64,000 bases of DNA, taken from contig NZ_KI911563.1 in assembly GCF_000515335.1 (NCBI RefSeq), positions 2,938,936-3,002,935 of the forward strand. The letters run 5' to 3'. The DNA comes from Cohnella panacarvi Gsoil 349 (GTDB taxonomy: Bacteria > Bacillota > Bacilli > Paenibacillales > Paenibacillaceae). The notes under the pieces were generated by a model. The model did not search any database. It saw only the letters and a list, made by a program, of their open reading frames with translations, and was not told the origin of the DNA. The translations under genes were made by a program, and so were the position numbers. Positions 40,686 through 48,368 of this stretch are shown here, in pieces (within the stretch, counting starts at the first letter, position 1; each line of letters opens with the position of its first letter).

Positions 40686-42254
40686 ATGAAGAAGATTAGG
40701 GCAGCATTATATTCGAGGGTTTCGACAGATGAGCAGCGTCGAGAGGGTTATTCACTCACCGCACAAGTTGAAATACTGGAACAATATTGTCAAAGGAACA
40801 ACATTGAGGTCTATGACTTATATGAGGATGGAGGTTATTCAGGCAAGGATTTTAATCGCCCTGGAATACAAAGGCTGCTTCGGGATTTAAGGGAGGACAA
40901 GTTTGATGTAGTGTTAGCAATTGCAGTAGATCGTATTTCCCGAAATAATCTTGATGTTCTAACATTTATTGATCGTGAACTGCATCCAAAAGGAAAGAAA
41001 CTTCTTATCAGTACATGCGATATTGATAGTTCAACTGAAACAGGCAAAATGTTCATATCGCTTCTAGGGACATTTGCAGAGTACGAACGCAGGTTAATTG
41101 TTGGACGGGTTAAAAATGGTATGGAAAAACGGGCCGAGGAAGGGGATTGGAACGGCGGTCAGATGCTGGGTTACAATACACTCAATAAAAAACTTGTTGT
41201 GGACGAAGAGGAAGCCGCATTAGTCAAAGAGATTTTTGAGTTACGATCCCAAGGGAAAGGCTATAAAACGATTGCCAACCAACTTAATAAACGAGGAAAG
41301 AAAACGAAGATGAAGGCTCCCTTCAGCACTAATAGTATTAAAACCATTCTTGAGAATGAAAAATACGTTGGTAACATGACATGGGGCAAGCAAAGAGATT
41401 GGAGTGAAAAGCGCAGGAAAGGGACGGCTATTCCAACAATGGTTGATGGAAAGCATGAAGCGATCATTGATAGGGAATTGTGGCAAAAGGTTCAGGCTGT
41501 TAAAAAGGCAAAAGAAGAGTCAAACGTAAGTCAGAGCAATTTCAAAGGGGAATTTATCCTATCGGGCCTTTTACGCTGTCCGATGTGCGGAGCTGGTACT
41601 GTCATGAGTAAGAAGAAGAAACGGGATGGATTAGGGTACCACTTGTACTATATGTGTCAGAATTTCCACTCTAAAGGAAGCACTGTTTGCAAATCTAACT
41701 TGATGAAGAAAGAAATGATTGAGGACCAAATAATCAAGGCAATTCAGTTAATCTTGGGCAGTGAATATGTAGTTGATGAAGTGCTAGGTAAACTCAACAA
41801 AGATCAAGATGGCAGCATAACCGATTTAAGTCATGACTTGAATATTCAAATGATGAAAATGAAGGAGCTCCTTGACCGTCGCAAGATATTAGATACCGAT
41901 TACTACAAAGGGGAAATCAAAGTACAGACATATGACCGATTGTCAGGGAACCTAGATGAGGAGATTTTTGAACTTGAAACAGTGATTAAGGGTATTGAGC
42001 GGGAGATCGGGAAGTCGCAGACAGCAATCAATATCAATAAAGAGATAATTATTGAGGCATTGAAGAATTTTGACGACCTGTTTGAAGTTGCAAGCAATGA
42101 AGAGAAACGGAAATTGATGCGGTCCATTATTAAGGAAATTCATGTGGAGCCCGATAGGAAGAAAGTAAAGGATATCGTCTTCTGGTTTACGGAAGGCGAT
42201 GCTCCTTTGCAGTCCGCTTTACCAGTCAGTGAGGTGGGGAGAACCGTATCATAA
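40686..42254 (+). CDS. Large serine recombinase, C-terminus encoded by att7
   Basis: A 522-aa large serine recombinase. The resolvase domain has Ser13 in ALYSRVSTDEQ and the motifs VDRISRNNLDVL and LGTFAEYERRLIVGRVKNG. The recombinase domain (about 155-285) is followed by a zinc ribbon (LRCPMCGAGTVMS, then CQNFHSKGSTVC) and a coiled-coil region. The ATG at 40686 follows GGAGG. Its final residues GRTVS and stop are read from att7. It is only moderately similar to the cassette A enzyme, so the island holds two recombinase lineages. Substrate preference for one subset of att sites is possible. Confidence 0.93.
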   Translation: MKKIRAALYSRVSTDEQRREGYSLTAQVEILEQYCQRNNIEVYDLYEDGGYSGKDFNRPGIQRLLRDLREDKFDVVLAIAVDRISRNNLDVLTFIDRELHPKGKKLLISTCDIDSSTETGKMFISLLGTFAEYERRLIVGRVKNGMEKRAEEGDWNGGQMLGYNTLNKKLVVDEEEAALVKEIFELRSQGKGYKTIANQLNKRGKKTKMKAPFSTNSIKTILENEKYVGNMTWGKQRDWSEKRRKGTAIPTMVDGKHEAIIDRELWQKVQAVKKAKEESNVSQSNFKGEFILSGLLRCPMCGAGTVMSKKKKRDGLGYHLYYMCQNFHSKGSTVCKSNLMKKEMIEDQIIKAIQLILGSEYVVDEVLGKLNKDQDGSITDLSHDLNIQMMKMKELLDRRKILDTDYYKGEIKVQTYDRLSGNLDEEIFELETVIKGIEREIGKSQTAININKEIIIEALKNFDDLFEVASNEEKRKLMRSIIKEIHVEPDRKKVKDIVFWFTEGDAPLQSALPVSEVGRTVS

Positions 42255-42258
42255 GTAA
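42238..42258 (+). repeat. att7
   Basis: GGAGAACCGTATCATAAGTA plus A. It encodes GEPYHK-stop with a CAC to CAT change in the rlmH frame, and GRTVS-stop in the recombinase frame. It is the boundary of cassettes F and G. Confidence 0.88.
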
Positions 42259-42290
42259 GTCATAAGTGATTGAAACCCTACAATACCAAA

Positions 42291-42325
42291 ACGAGAACCG
42301 TTCGCACATTGCGAAAAGTTCTCGT
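42291..42325. terminator. Hairpin right of att7
   Basis: ACGAGAAC-CG-TTCGC pairs with GCGAA-AA-GTTCTCGT around ACATT. It probably ends the recombinase transcript; no long T-run follows. Confidence 0.6.
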
Positions 42326-42440
42326 TAGGTAACTCTATAAGTAAAAACAAAAAATAATATTATTGTAAAGTTCCTAATCATAGTTTGATTTATTAATTAA
42401 ATAAAATCCCATATCTATTTCCCTCCGAAATTTATCCTTT

Positions 42441-42794
42441 TTATTTTACTTTTCCACTTAGTTTGTACAAAATATACTGATTTAGACTTACACCTTCACG
42501 CTCAGCGTTATCAATTAAATCCCTGTGTAAAGTCTTTGGCATTCTAAGCATAATATTCCCACTTGGAAGTTCTTTAGGTTCGGGGATGGGATCGCCGAAA
42601 TCAAGTTTAATTTCAATGTGGTCTTTTTTTACTTCTTCAAGGTTTTTGATTAATTCTTCAACGGTATCGGCTGTGCTCTGACAACCCTCCAACTCAATAT
42701 ATTTTCCGTGGTAGTAATTTCCCGTACTGTCCGATACATGTCTGATAACCATCGTATACTCTAATCCCAAGTAGTACTCAAGATTTTTTTCCAT
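42441..42794 (-). CDS. hicB: HicB-family antitoxin
   Basis: A 117-aa antitoxin. The N-terminal HicB fold (EYTMVIRHVSDSTGNYYHGKY, TADTVEELIKNLEE) neutralises HicA, and a C-terminal ribbon-helix-helix (IMLRMPKTLHRDLIDNAERE) binds the operator. The start at 42794 follows GAGGGG; a longer in-frame start at 42860 lacks a good site. It lies downstream of hicA in one transcript. Confidence 0.85.
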   Translation of the reverse strand: MEKNLEYYLGLEYTMVIRHVSDSTGNYYHGKYIELEGCQSTADTVEELIKNLEEVKKDHIEIKLDFGDPIPEPKELPSGNIMLRMPKTLHRDLIDNAEREGVSLNQYILYKLSGKVK

Positions 42795-42893
42795 TAAACC
42801 CCTCACCCGCACCCTCCTTAATATCGATTCACCAATTAGATCAAATTTTTCTCTCTGCACACTGTAATTAAATGTAGTCAGGAAAGGGGAATC

Positions 42894-43121
42894 TTATTCC
42901 CCAATCCTGATCAAAATATCTTCCACGTACGCCCGCTTGATAGTGGGCTTATCCTCCTTTACCGTTATTAGCGCCCCCTCAGAATTTCGAAAATGACGAT
43001 GAGAACCATTGGTTCGAACCAACTGGTAACCGAAGTGTTCCAACACCTTTACGGCTTCTGGATATCTGATGTTATGTGGTTGGTTCTTCATCTTCAGTAC
43101 CAGTTTATCTACCCTCGACAC
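42894..43121 (-). CDS. hicA: HicA-family mRNA interferase toxin
   Basis: A 75-aa toxin with the HicA dsRBD-like fold. The key segment is VLEHFGYQLVRTNGSHRHFRNSEG with the catalytic His in GSHRHF. The GTG start at 43121 (MSRVDKLVLKMKN) follows GGAGGTG with 8-nt spacing. HicA cleaves mRNA and HicB inhibits it. The gene is upstream of hicB and preceded by a palindromic operator. Confidence 0.85.
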   Translation of the reverse strand: MSRVDKLVLKMKNQPHNIRYPEAVKVLEHFGYQLVRTNGSHRHFRNSEGALITVKEDKPTIKRAYVEDILIRIGE

Positions 43122-43150
43122 ACGGGATACACCTCCACAACGTAATACCG

Positions 43151-43187
43151 TATGCGATATCAAGATGTAAACTTATGATATCGCATA
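43151..43187 (-). promoter_or_regulatory. hicAB operator
   Basis: Perfect 12-bp inverted repeat TATGCGATATCA/TGATATCGCATA with a 13-nt spacer, in the hicA promoter region. It is a probable HicB binding site. Confidence 0.75.
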
Positions 43188-43228
43188 TAGTATCATTTTG
43201 CAAGTATTTGCCATTTCGCCTGTGGTAC

Positions 43229-43248
43229 GGAGAACCGTCCACAAGTGA
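43229..43248 (+). repeat. att8 (degenerate)
   Basis: GGAGAACCGTCCACAAGTGA: one base shorter than the other copies inside the core (GTATCAC becomes GTCCAC). The right arm TGGTAAAGGAAAGG is like that of att6. It may be inactive. Confidence 0.8.
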
Positions 43249-43540
43249 TGGTAAAGGAAAGGTTTGCGGTAACAATCCCATTTAGGATTAGGACGCCAAC
43301 CTTCTGCAGCATGTCGTGGTAATTATGGGACGTGTACTGGAATCCTTGGTCGTAAGAACAAATTTTTTATTTACGCAGACTCATGCGTGATGAGATCGGC
43401 TTATTTGCTTTGAAATGGCGATTTAAGAAATTATCCAAGCAAAACTTTTTTTGATTTTGACATATAGCTGACAAATTAGACAAGTAGGATGCGATTAGTG
43501 AATGAAAAATAGAAGGGTTCTGATCGATAGGAGGAAGGTT
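43249..43540. other. Leader region of cassette H
   Basis: Non-coding. TTGACA is present at 43457 but no good -10 lies at 17 nt. Presumably it carries the promoter of the operon starting at 43541. Confidence 0.4.
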
Positions 43541-44083
43541 ATGTCGAACTTAACGCTGTTGGAATCGGATCTTCAAATTGTTTCAATCGACACAGAAGAC
43601 ATCCCCGGAGTCGTGGAGTTGTTAAGAGCAAATGGTATGAATTACGGCTCAGTAGAATTCTACCGGGAATATTTTTACAAAGTGCAGATGGATCGCCGAA
43701 TGGTCGGTTGCGTGGCTGTTATACCGAGAACCGGGTTTTCCGAGATTAAATCGCTGCTGGTCGACCAGGAATATCGGTCCTTCAAAGTGTTCAACAAAAT
43801 CAGCGACTTCGTCACGTTGAAATCGTTGGAACACGACCGACCGTGCGTAGTGGTTAAGGTTAGCAAACATAATCCGGCCGTCCTTCTGTACCGCAGAAAG
43901 AGATTCAAGCCGTTAACCGTAAGCGAGTATCCGGAAATCTACGGATCTCTGAAGCAAGACTGCGTCGCGTGTCATGCGATTGTGAAAAATATTTGCAACC
44001 CGACGTATCTCGTCATCGATACAAGAAAAACGCCTTACGACATTGAGGAATGGAAAAATAAAGTGGAGGCGGGGACGGAATGA
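43541..44083 (+). CDS. GNAT-like acyltransferase
   Basis: A 180-aa protein. The core strands (MVGCVAVIPRTGFSEIKSLLVDQEYRSFKV, then FVTLKSLEHDRPCVVVKVSKHNPAVLLYRRKRFKPL) look like a GNAT fold with an acyl-CoA-binding turn, though the canonical RxxGxG is not perfect. It would acylate an amine. The start at 43541 follows AGGAGG; an earlier in-frame ATG at 43502 is less likely. It is the first gene of the operon and overlaps the next by ATGA. Confidence 0.68.
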   Translation: MSNLTLLESDLQIVSIDTEDIPGVVELLRANGMNYGSVEFYREYFYKVQMDRRMVGCVAVIPRTGFSEIKSLLVDQEYRSFKVFNKISDFVTLKSLEHDRPCVVVKVSKHNPAVLLYRRKRFKPLTVSEYPEIYGSLKQDCVACHAIVKNICNPTYLVIDTRKTPYDIEEWKNKVEAGTE

Positions 44084-44505
44084 GAACGGAAATGAATCTG
44101 CTGCAAGCCTTGGAAGAAGCTCTGAATCAAAGCGCATTGGTGCAAACATGCCTCGTGGTAGGACAAGATCGGCCATATTACGCCGCGCTGATCGTGCCTG
44201 ATCTCAATGAACTAAGCAGGCTGGTCGCAGAGCAGGAAGAGCCGTCTTCGATGCCGTCGCTTTCTGCCAGAATCACGCTATATCATCTCGAGGTGAGAAG
44301 GTACTTCTGCGATGTCATTCACGCTATCAATGAACAAGTCCCCGGTGACAAGAAGATTGAGAGGTTCGCGCTGGTTACGAAGGATTCACAACCGCAGACG
44401 CAGGGATCCATGGAAGAGCATGAGCAATTCCGCCGCAATCTTTACGCCCGGAATCAGGAAATCGTTGAATCCTTCTATCAAGAAATCCCCCCGGGTATCG
44501 GATAA
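44080..44505 (+). CDS. Stand-alone acyl-CoA-synthetase C-terminal-like domain
   Basis: A 141-aa protein resembling only the C-terminal part of long-chain acyl-CoA synthetases: TCLVVGQDRPYYAALIVPDLNELSRL, then KIERFALVTKDSQ. The AMP-binding N-terminal domain is missing, so it cannot adenylate by itself. It may bind an acyl-CoA or be a partner subunit. It overlaps the GNAT gene by 4 nt (ATGA), so the two products are probably made in equal amounts. 24 nt then separate it from the next gene. Confidence 0.65.
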   Translation: MRTEMNLLQALEEALNQSALVQTCLVVGQDRPYYAALIVPDLNELSRLVAEQEEPSSMPSLSARITLYHLEVRRYFCDVIHAINEQVPGDKKIERFALVTKDSQPQTQGSMEEHEQFRRNLYARNQEIVESFYQEIPPGIG

Positions 44506-44528
44506 ATCCATACATATGAGGAGTGTAA

Positions 44529-46535
44529 ATGACGGAAACCATGATAACTCACGAGCAGATCGATAGAATCGTCTACGCGGCCACACTGGCTCCATCGCCG
44601 CACAATGTCCAGGCCTGGAGATTCCGTTATAACGGCAAGGAACTCGAGCTGCTGCGGGACCCTTCCCGTCAAATTCTCAAAGAATTGGATCCAACGGAGA
44701 AGGAAGGCACGATTGCACAGGGAGCGTTGTTTGAGAATTTAGTCCTGGCTGCCAGGCAGGAAGGCTTTGCCGCCTATGCGGATTGGTACCCCGAAGGGGA
44801 AGATCGGAATTTGACCGCCTTGATCCGGTTTGATCGTCAGTACAATCTCGAGCCGTCGGAGCTTTATCCCTATATCGAGAAACGCACGGTTAATCGGTCT
44901 AAATACCAGCGGAAGCCCGTACCGCCCGCTATCATGACAGAGCTGCAAGAAATCGCAAAGCGGGATGGCTTCGAGCTCATTGTGGCAACCGATCCGAGCC
45001 AAATCAAGGAGATAGCTCGCCTGGCCGGCGAAGCCGGCCGGTTCAAGTTTAGCCATGAAGCCACTCATCGGGAGCTTTACGAGTATTTGCGATTTACTTC
45101 GGAAGAAACGGCTGTCAAACGGGACGGGTTGCCCCTGGAGCAATTCTTCATTCCGCCTCTGGCGGCAAGGCTTGGCAAGTTAGCGATGAAATGGCCCATC
45201 ATGCGGGTTCTCAACAAGATCGGTTACCAACGTGCGCTGGCCAGCACCCAGGAGACAGAGCTCGTGCGAAGCGCTCCGGCGGTATGCTTACTGGTGTCGA
45301 GAACCGGCCGCCGTACGGATTATTTGAACGGCGGAAGATTGGTACAACGCCTGGCGCTTACCGCGACGAAACATCAGCTTTCGCTGCATCCTCACAGCGC
45401 AATAGCAGATGTTATTTTTGCTCAGGAGGCCGGTTGTCATACGGCACTGCCTGACAAATGGCGAAATATGATCGAGCAATTCCCCGGGCGGATTCGCGAG
45501 CTATTTGCGCTGGAGGGTGAAGCGCATGTCGTTCACTTGTTCCGTATGGGTTACCCCGGTAGAACGCTAGCGCGGAGAAGCATGCGAAGAAATCTGGAGG
45601 ATGTGCTGGACATCGTCGAATCACCCGAGCTTCTTCCCGATGAGGGCCAGCTGTATCGGGAATTCACCGTACGCAACTTCCCTTTTATTGGCGAGAACGA
45701 TCAAGAGAAGCTGAGAAAAGGACGAATCGGGGTTGCCGGCTGCGGCAGCATTGGAGGGGCCTCGCTTGAAATTCTTGCCCGTATGGGAGCAGAACGATTC
45801 CTGCTTGCCGAGCCGGATGCCTATGAGCTGAACAACCTCAATCGGCAGCATGCCACTCGTCAGGACATCGGAACCCATAAGGCTGAAGTATTGTTAAGCC
45901 GGATGCGCGCAATCAACCCTGGAATAAAGGGTTATATTCTGCCAAGCGGCGTTACGGAGCAGAATGTCCAATATTTCGTCGGGTCCTGCGAAGTGATCTT
46001 GGACGGTGTTGACGTTACTGAGCCAAGCGCGCTTCAGGCCAAGGTTCTGCTCCACCAGGAGGCTTGGAGACAGCGGCGGCCGGTGATTTCCGGCTATGAT
46101 ATCGCCGGCACGCAGCTTGTGCGGATCTATGATTACCGCCGGGGTAAGCTATTGCCGCTTCATGGGAGATTCGACGGGATTGACCTTGCGGCTTTGACTC
46201 CGCTCGCGTTCTTGTCGAAAGTGATTGCTCCGCTTCATTTGCCGATTGAAATGCTGCCGGTGCTGGAGTCGATGATTCGCGGCAAGCAGAAGAGTATACC
46301 GCAGATGGGTCCGACGGCAGAGCTGTATGGTGTGCTGAGCTCTTGGGCAGCCCTTGACCTGCTCGTTGGTCGTCCAGTGCGCGAAAAGGTGTTGGTAGAT
46401 ATCCCCGGTTTGCTTCGGCCGTCACGCCTTACGTCAAAGTTGGCGTTAAAGCGGATATGGGGGATTGTGAAGCTCAAACGCCTGCTCCAACAAGAAACCA
46501 GGAAAAAGGGGATGCAGCAACATCGAAGCTTATGA
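44529..46535 (+). CDS. Nitroreductase-ThiF/E1 fusion (MoeY/Rv1355c type)
   Basis: A 668-aa bifunctional protein. Residues about 1-340 form a nitroreductase-like flavin domain (TLAPSPHNVQAWRFRYNG, RTVNRSKYQ, LHPHSAIADV). Residues about 380-660 form a ThiF/MoeB/E1-like adenylation domain with the ATP site GVAGCGSIGGASLEIL near residue 400 and a DAYELNNLNRQ loop. The same pairing is known in mycobacterial Rv1355c (MoeY). It would adenylate a carboxylate or a carrier and act on a redox intermediate. The natural substrate is unknown. RBS GAGGAG. Confidence 0.85.
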   Translation: MTETMITHEQIDRIVYAATLAPSPHNVQAWRFRYNGKELELLRDPSRQILKELDPTEKEGTIAQGALFENLVLAARQEGFAAYADWYPEGEDRNLTALIRFDRQYNLEPSELYPYIEKRTVNRSKYQRKPVPPAIMTELQEIAKRDGFELIVATDPSQIKEIARLAGEAGRFKFSHEATHRELYEYLRFTSEETAVKRDGLPLEQFFIPPLAARLGKLAMKWPIMRVLNKIGYQRALASTQETELVRSAPAVCLLVSRTGRRTDYLNGGRLVQRLALTATKHQLSLHPHSAIADVIFAQEAGCHTALPDKWRNMIEQFPGRIRELFALEGEAHVVHLFRMGYPGRTLARRSMRRNLEDVLDIVESPELLPDEGQLYREFTVRNFPFIGENDQEKLRKGRIGVAGCGSIGGASLEILARMGAERFLLAEPDAYELNNLNRQHATRQDIGTHKAEVLLSRMRAINPGIKGYILPSGVTEQNVQYFVGSCEVILDGVDVTEPSALQAKVLLHQEAWRQRRPVISGYDIAGTQLVRIYDYRRGKLLPLHGRFDGIDLAALTPLAFLSKVIAPLHLPIEMLPVLESMIRGKQKSIPQMGPTAELYGVLSSWAALDLLVGRPVREKVLVDIPGLLRPSRLTSKLALKRIWGIVKLKRLLQQETRKKGMQQHRSL

Positions 46536-47574
46536 CGTAATCGTGATTGGCGCCGGGCAAGCGGGTCTGGCAATGGGCTATTATTTGCGGCAGACCGAGC
46601 TTTCCTATGTCATTCTCGGTAAGGAGGAGCGAGTCGGCGACGTCTGGAGAAATCGCTATGATTCTCTGGTTCTGTTTACACCGAGGTGGTTCAGCGCCTT
46701 GCCCGGAATGACAATGAAGGGCGATCCCGATGGATTTGCCGGCAAGTTTGAAGCGGCCGATTATTTGGCGGAATACGCCGTTCGATATCACCTGCCGGTC
46801 CGGTTGGAGACGGAAGTCAAGTCTCTCTACAAACAAGGCGGCGAATTCATCGTCATTACCAGCAGCGGAGAATATTCCGCGAAGCATGTCGTCGTAGCTT
46901 CCGGTCCTTTTCAGAAGCCGTGGATTCCGCATTTTTCAAGTGAATTGTCGAAATCCGTGTTTCAGGTTCATAGTTCTCGTTATCGGAATCATAACCAACT
47001 GAAAGAAGGGCCTGTAACCATCGTGGGAGGCGGTAATTCAGGGGCGCAAATTGCCGAAGAGCTTGCAGGCGATCGGGAAGTGTATTTGTCCACCAATCGG
47101 CAGATGCGGTTTATGCCGCTTAAATTGTGGGGCAAAAGCATATTCTGGTGGCTCGACAAACTGGGCATTTACAGGTTAGGCATTCATACCAAGCTGGGGA
47201 AACGAATAAGCAAGAGGGGTGACCCGATCGTAGGCAATGGGCTTGTTAGCTTGATCCGCAGCGGTCAAGTGAAGCTCAAGCCCGGCACGGTGAATGCTGA
47301 ATCCAATCGATTGCTCTTCGAGAACGGTACACGCATCGAGGTGCAGAACGTGATTTGGGCAACGGGGTTCTCCCCGGATTACTACTGGATTCATATTCCG
47401 GACGTCTTGGACAGCGGGGGTAAACCCGTTCATCTTAGAGGAATCAGCCCGGTGGAGGGCCTGTATTTTCTAGGTATGCCCTGGCAGCATTCTCGAAGCT
47501 CTGCATTAATCGCGGGAGTGGCCTATGATGCTGAATATATTAACCGGGCGATCGTTTCGAGAAAGGGAGGATAA
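46522..47574 (+). CDS. Flavin-dependent monooxygenase (FMO/CzcO-like)
   Basis: A protein of about 350 aa with two dinucleotide-binding motifs: VIVIGAGQAGLAMGYYL (FAD) and VTIVGGGNSGAQIAEEL (NADPH). The middle segment VGDVWRNRYDSLVLFTP and ATGFSPDYYW are diagnostic of FMO-like oxygenases. No ATG, GTG or TTG lies before the first beta strand. A GTG at 46543 would delete most of it, while ATC at 46522 has AAAAGGGG 9 nt upstream. I use ATC, so a non-AUG start or a frameshift is likely. It overlaps the MoeY-like gene by 14 nt. Confidence 0.82.
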   Translation: MEAYDVIVIGAGQAGLAMGYYLRQTELSYVILGKEERVGDVWRNRYDSLVLFTPRWFSALPGMTMKGDPDGFAGKFEAADYLAEYAVRYHLPVRLETEVKSLYKQGGEFIVITSSGEYSAKHVVVASGPFQKPWIPHFSSELSKSVFQVHSSRYRNHNQLKEGPVTIVGGGNSGAQIAEELAGDREVYLSTNRQMRFMPLKLWGKSIFWWLDKLGIYRLGIHTKLGKRISKRGDPIVGNGLVSLIRSGQVKLKPGTVNAESNRLLFENGTRIEVQNVIWATGFSPDYYWIHIPDVLDSGGKPVHLRGISPVEGLYFLGMPWQHSRSSALIAGVAYDAEYINRAIVSRKGG

Positions 47575-47576
47575 AC

Positions 47577-48368
47577 ATGGCCAATATTATGATTGTGGAC
47601 GATTCCCCGATCATTCGTCGCAGTCTTCGCGGCATTCTGGAGTCGCTGGGGCATCGGATCGTAGTCGAGGCCGAGGATGGGAAGGAAGCGATTCAAGTAT
47701 ATGACGAGGATCGAATCGATCTGGTCACGATGGATATCCAGCTTCCTGGCATAGACGGAATCGAAGCCGTTCGGCTCATCCGGGAACGCAATCCGAATGC
47801 GGCGATCGTGATGATCAGTTCGCTGGAGCATCGCGGCAAAGTGTATGAAGCGATCAAGCTTGGCGCTAGACATTACATTGTAAAACCATATACCGAGGAT
47901 AAGGTGGGCGAGGTCATTCAAGCCGTGCTCGGGATTCCGGAACCGCAGCAGGCAGATAAAGCCGAGCCAATTGCCAATGGGAAAGAAGCTTCTACGGACC
48001 GGGCTCAGGCAGGACGAGAATTACCCCTGTTAGAGACTCCGATACTATCGACCTTGCCGTTCGAACTGGTGATAAAGGACGGACGGGCAGTGCTGGTGGT
48101 GCAGCGCCATATAACACCCGTCAATATCGGCGCTTTAGCGAGCGCGCTGCAAGGATTGCTCTATTATCGCAAGGCTAAATATGTGCTCGATCTGTGGGAA
48201 CCAATCTTCGATGTGGAAGGAATGAAGCTGATGCTCGAATTCGTGTCTGTCGTTCGCAGCAGGGGAGGGACGGTCGGAATCGTGTCGGGAGCCCACGGCT
48301 ACTATACGCAAATAAAAGCGAAGCTTCAGAACGGTGTGTACCGATCCTATGATGAAATCGAGTGGTAA
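47577..48368 (+). CDS. CheY-like receiver fused to a STAS-like domain
   Basis: A 263-aa two-domain protein. The receiver at residues 1-120 has the acidic pocket (IMIVDDSPII, LVTMDIQLPGIDG, ISSLEHRGKV) and the Lys of HYIVKPY. After a linker, residues about 160-263 form a STAS-like fold (IGALASALQGLLYYRKAKYVLDL, GTVGIVSGAHGYY). STAS domains are found in anti-sigma antagonists. It begins 2 nt after the FMO gene and is overlapped by the kinase gene, so it is probably the output partner of that kinase. Confidence 0.85.
   Translation: MANIMIVDDSPIIRRSLRGILESLGHRIVVEAEDGKEAIQVYDEDRIDLVTMDIQLPGIDGIEAVRLIRERNPNAAIVMISSLEHRGKVYEAIKLGARHYIVKPYTEDKVGEVIQAVLGIPEPQQADKAEPIANGKEASTDRAQAGRELPLLETPILSTLPFELVIKDGRAVLVVQRHITPVNIGALASALQGLLYYRKAKYVLDLWEPIFDVEGMKLMLEFVSVVRSRGGTVGIVSGAHGYYTQIKAKLQNGVYRSYDEIEW

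Larger units (their letters stand above)
24284..42237. mobile_element. Cassette F: large composite element with restriction, RiPP and plasmid-like modules
   Basis: An 18-kb AT-rich segment between att6 and att7. The order is an ATP-grasp peptide cassette, a HindV-like restriction-modification block, a plasmid-like block with a tyrosine recombinase, rep-like gene, Xre switch and resolvase, small hypotheticals, and a large serine recombinase reading into att7. The mixture suggests a nested element or integrated plasmid. Confidence 0.75.
42259..43228. mobile_element. Cassette G: hicAB toxin-antitoxin module
   Basis: A 1-kb segment between att7 and att8 containing only hicAB and its control region. 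It is a candidate stabilisation cassette for the array. Confidence 0.65.
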
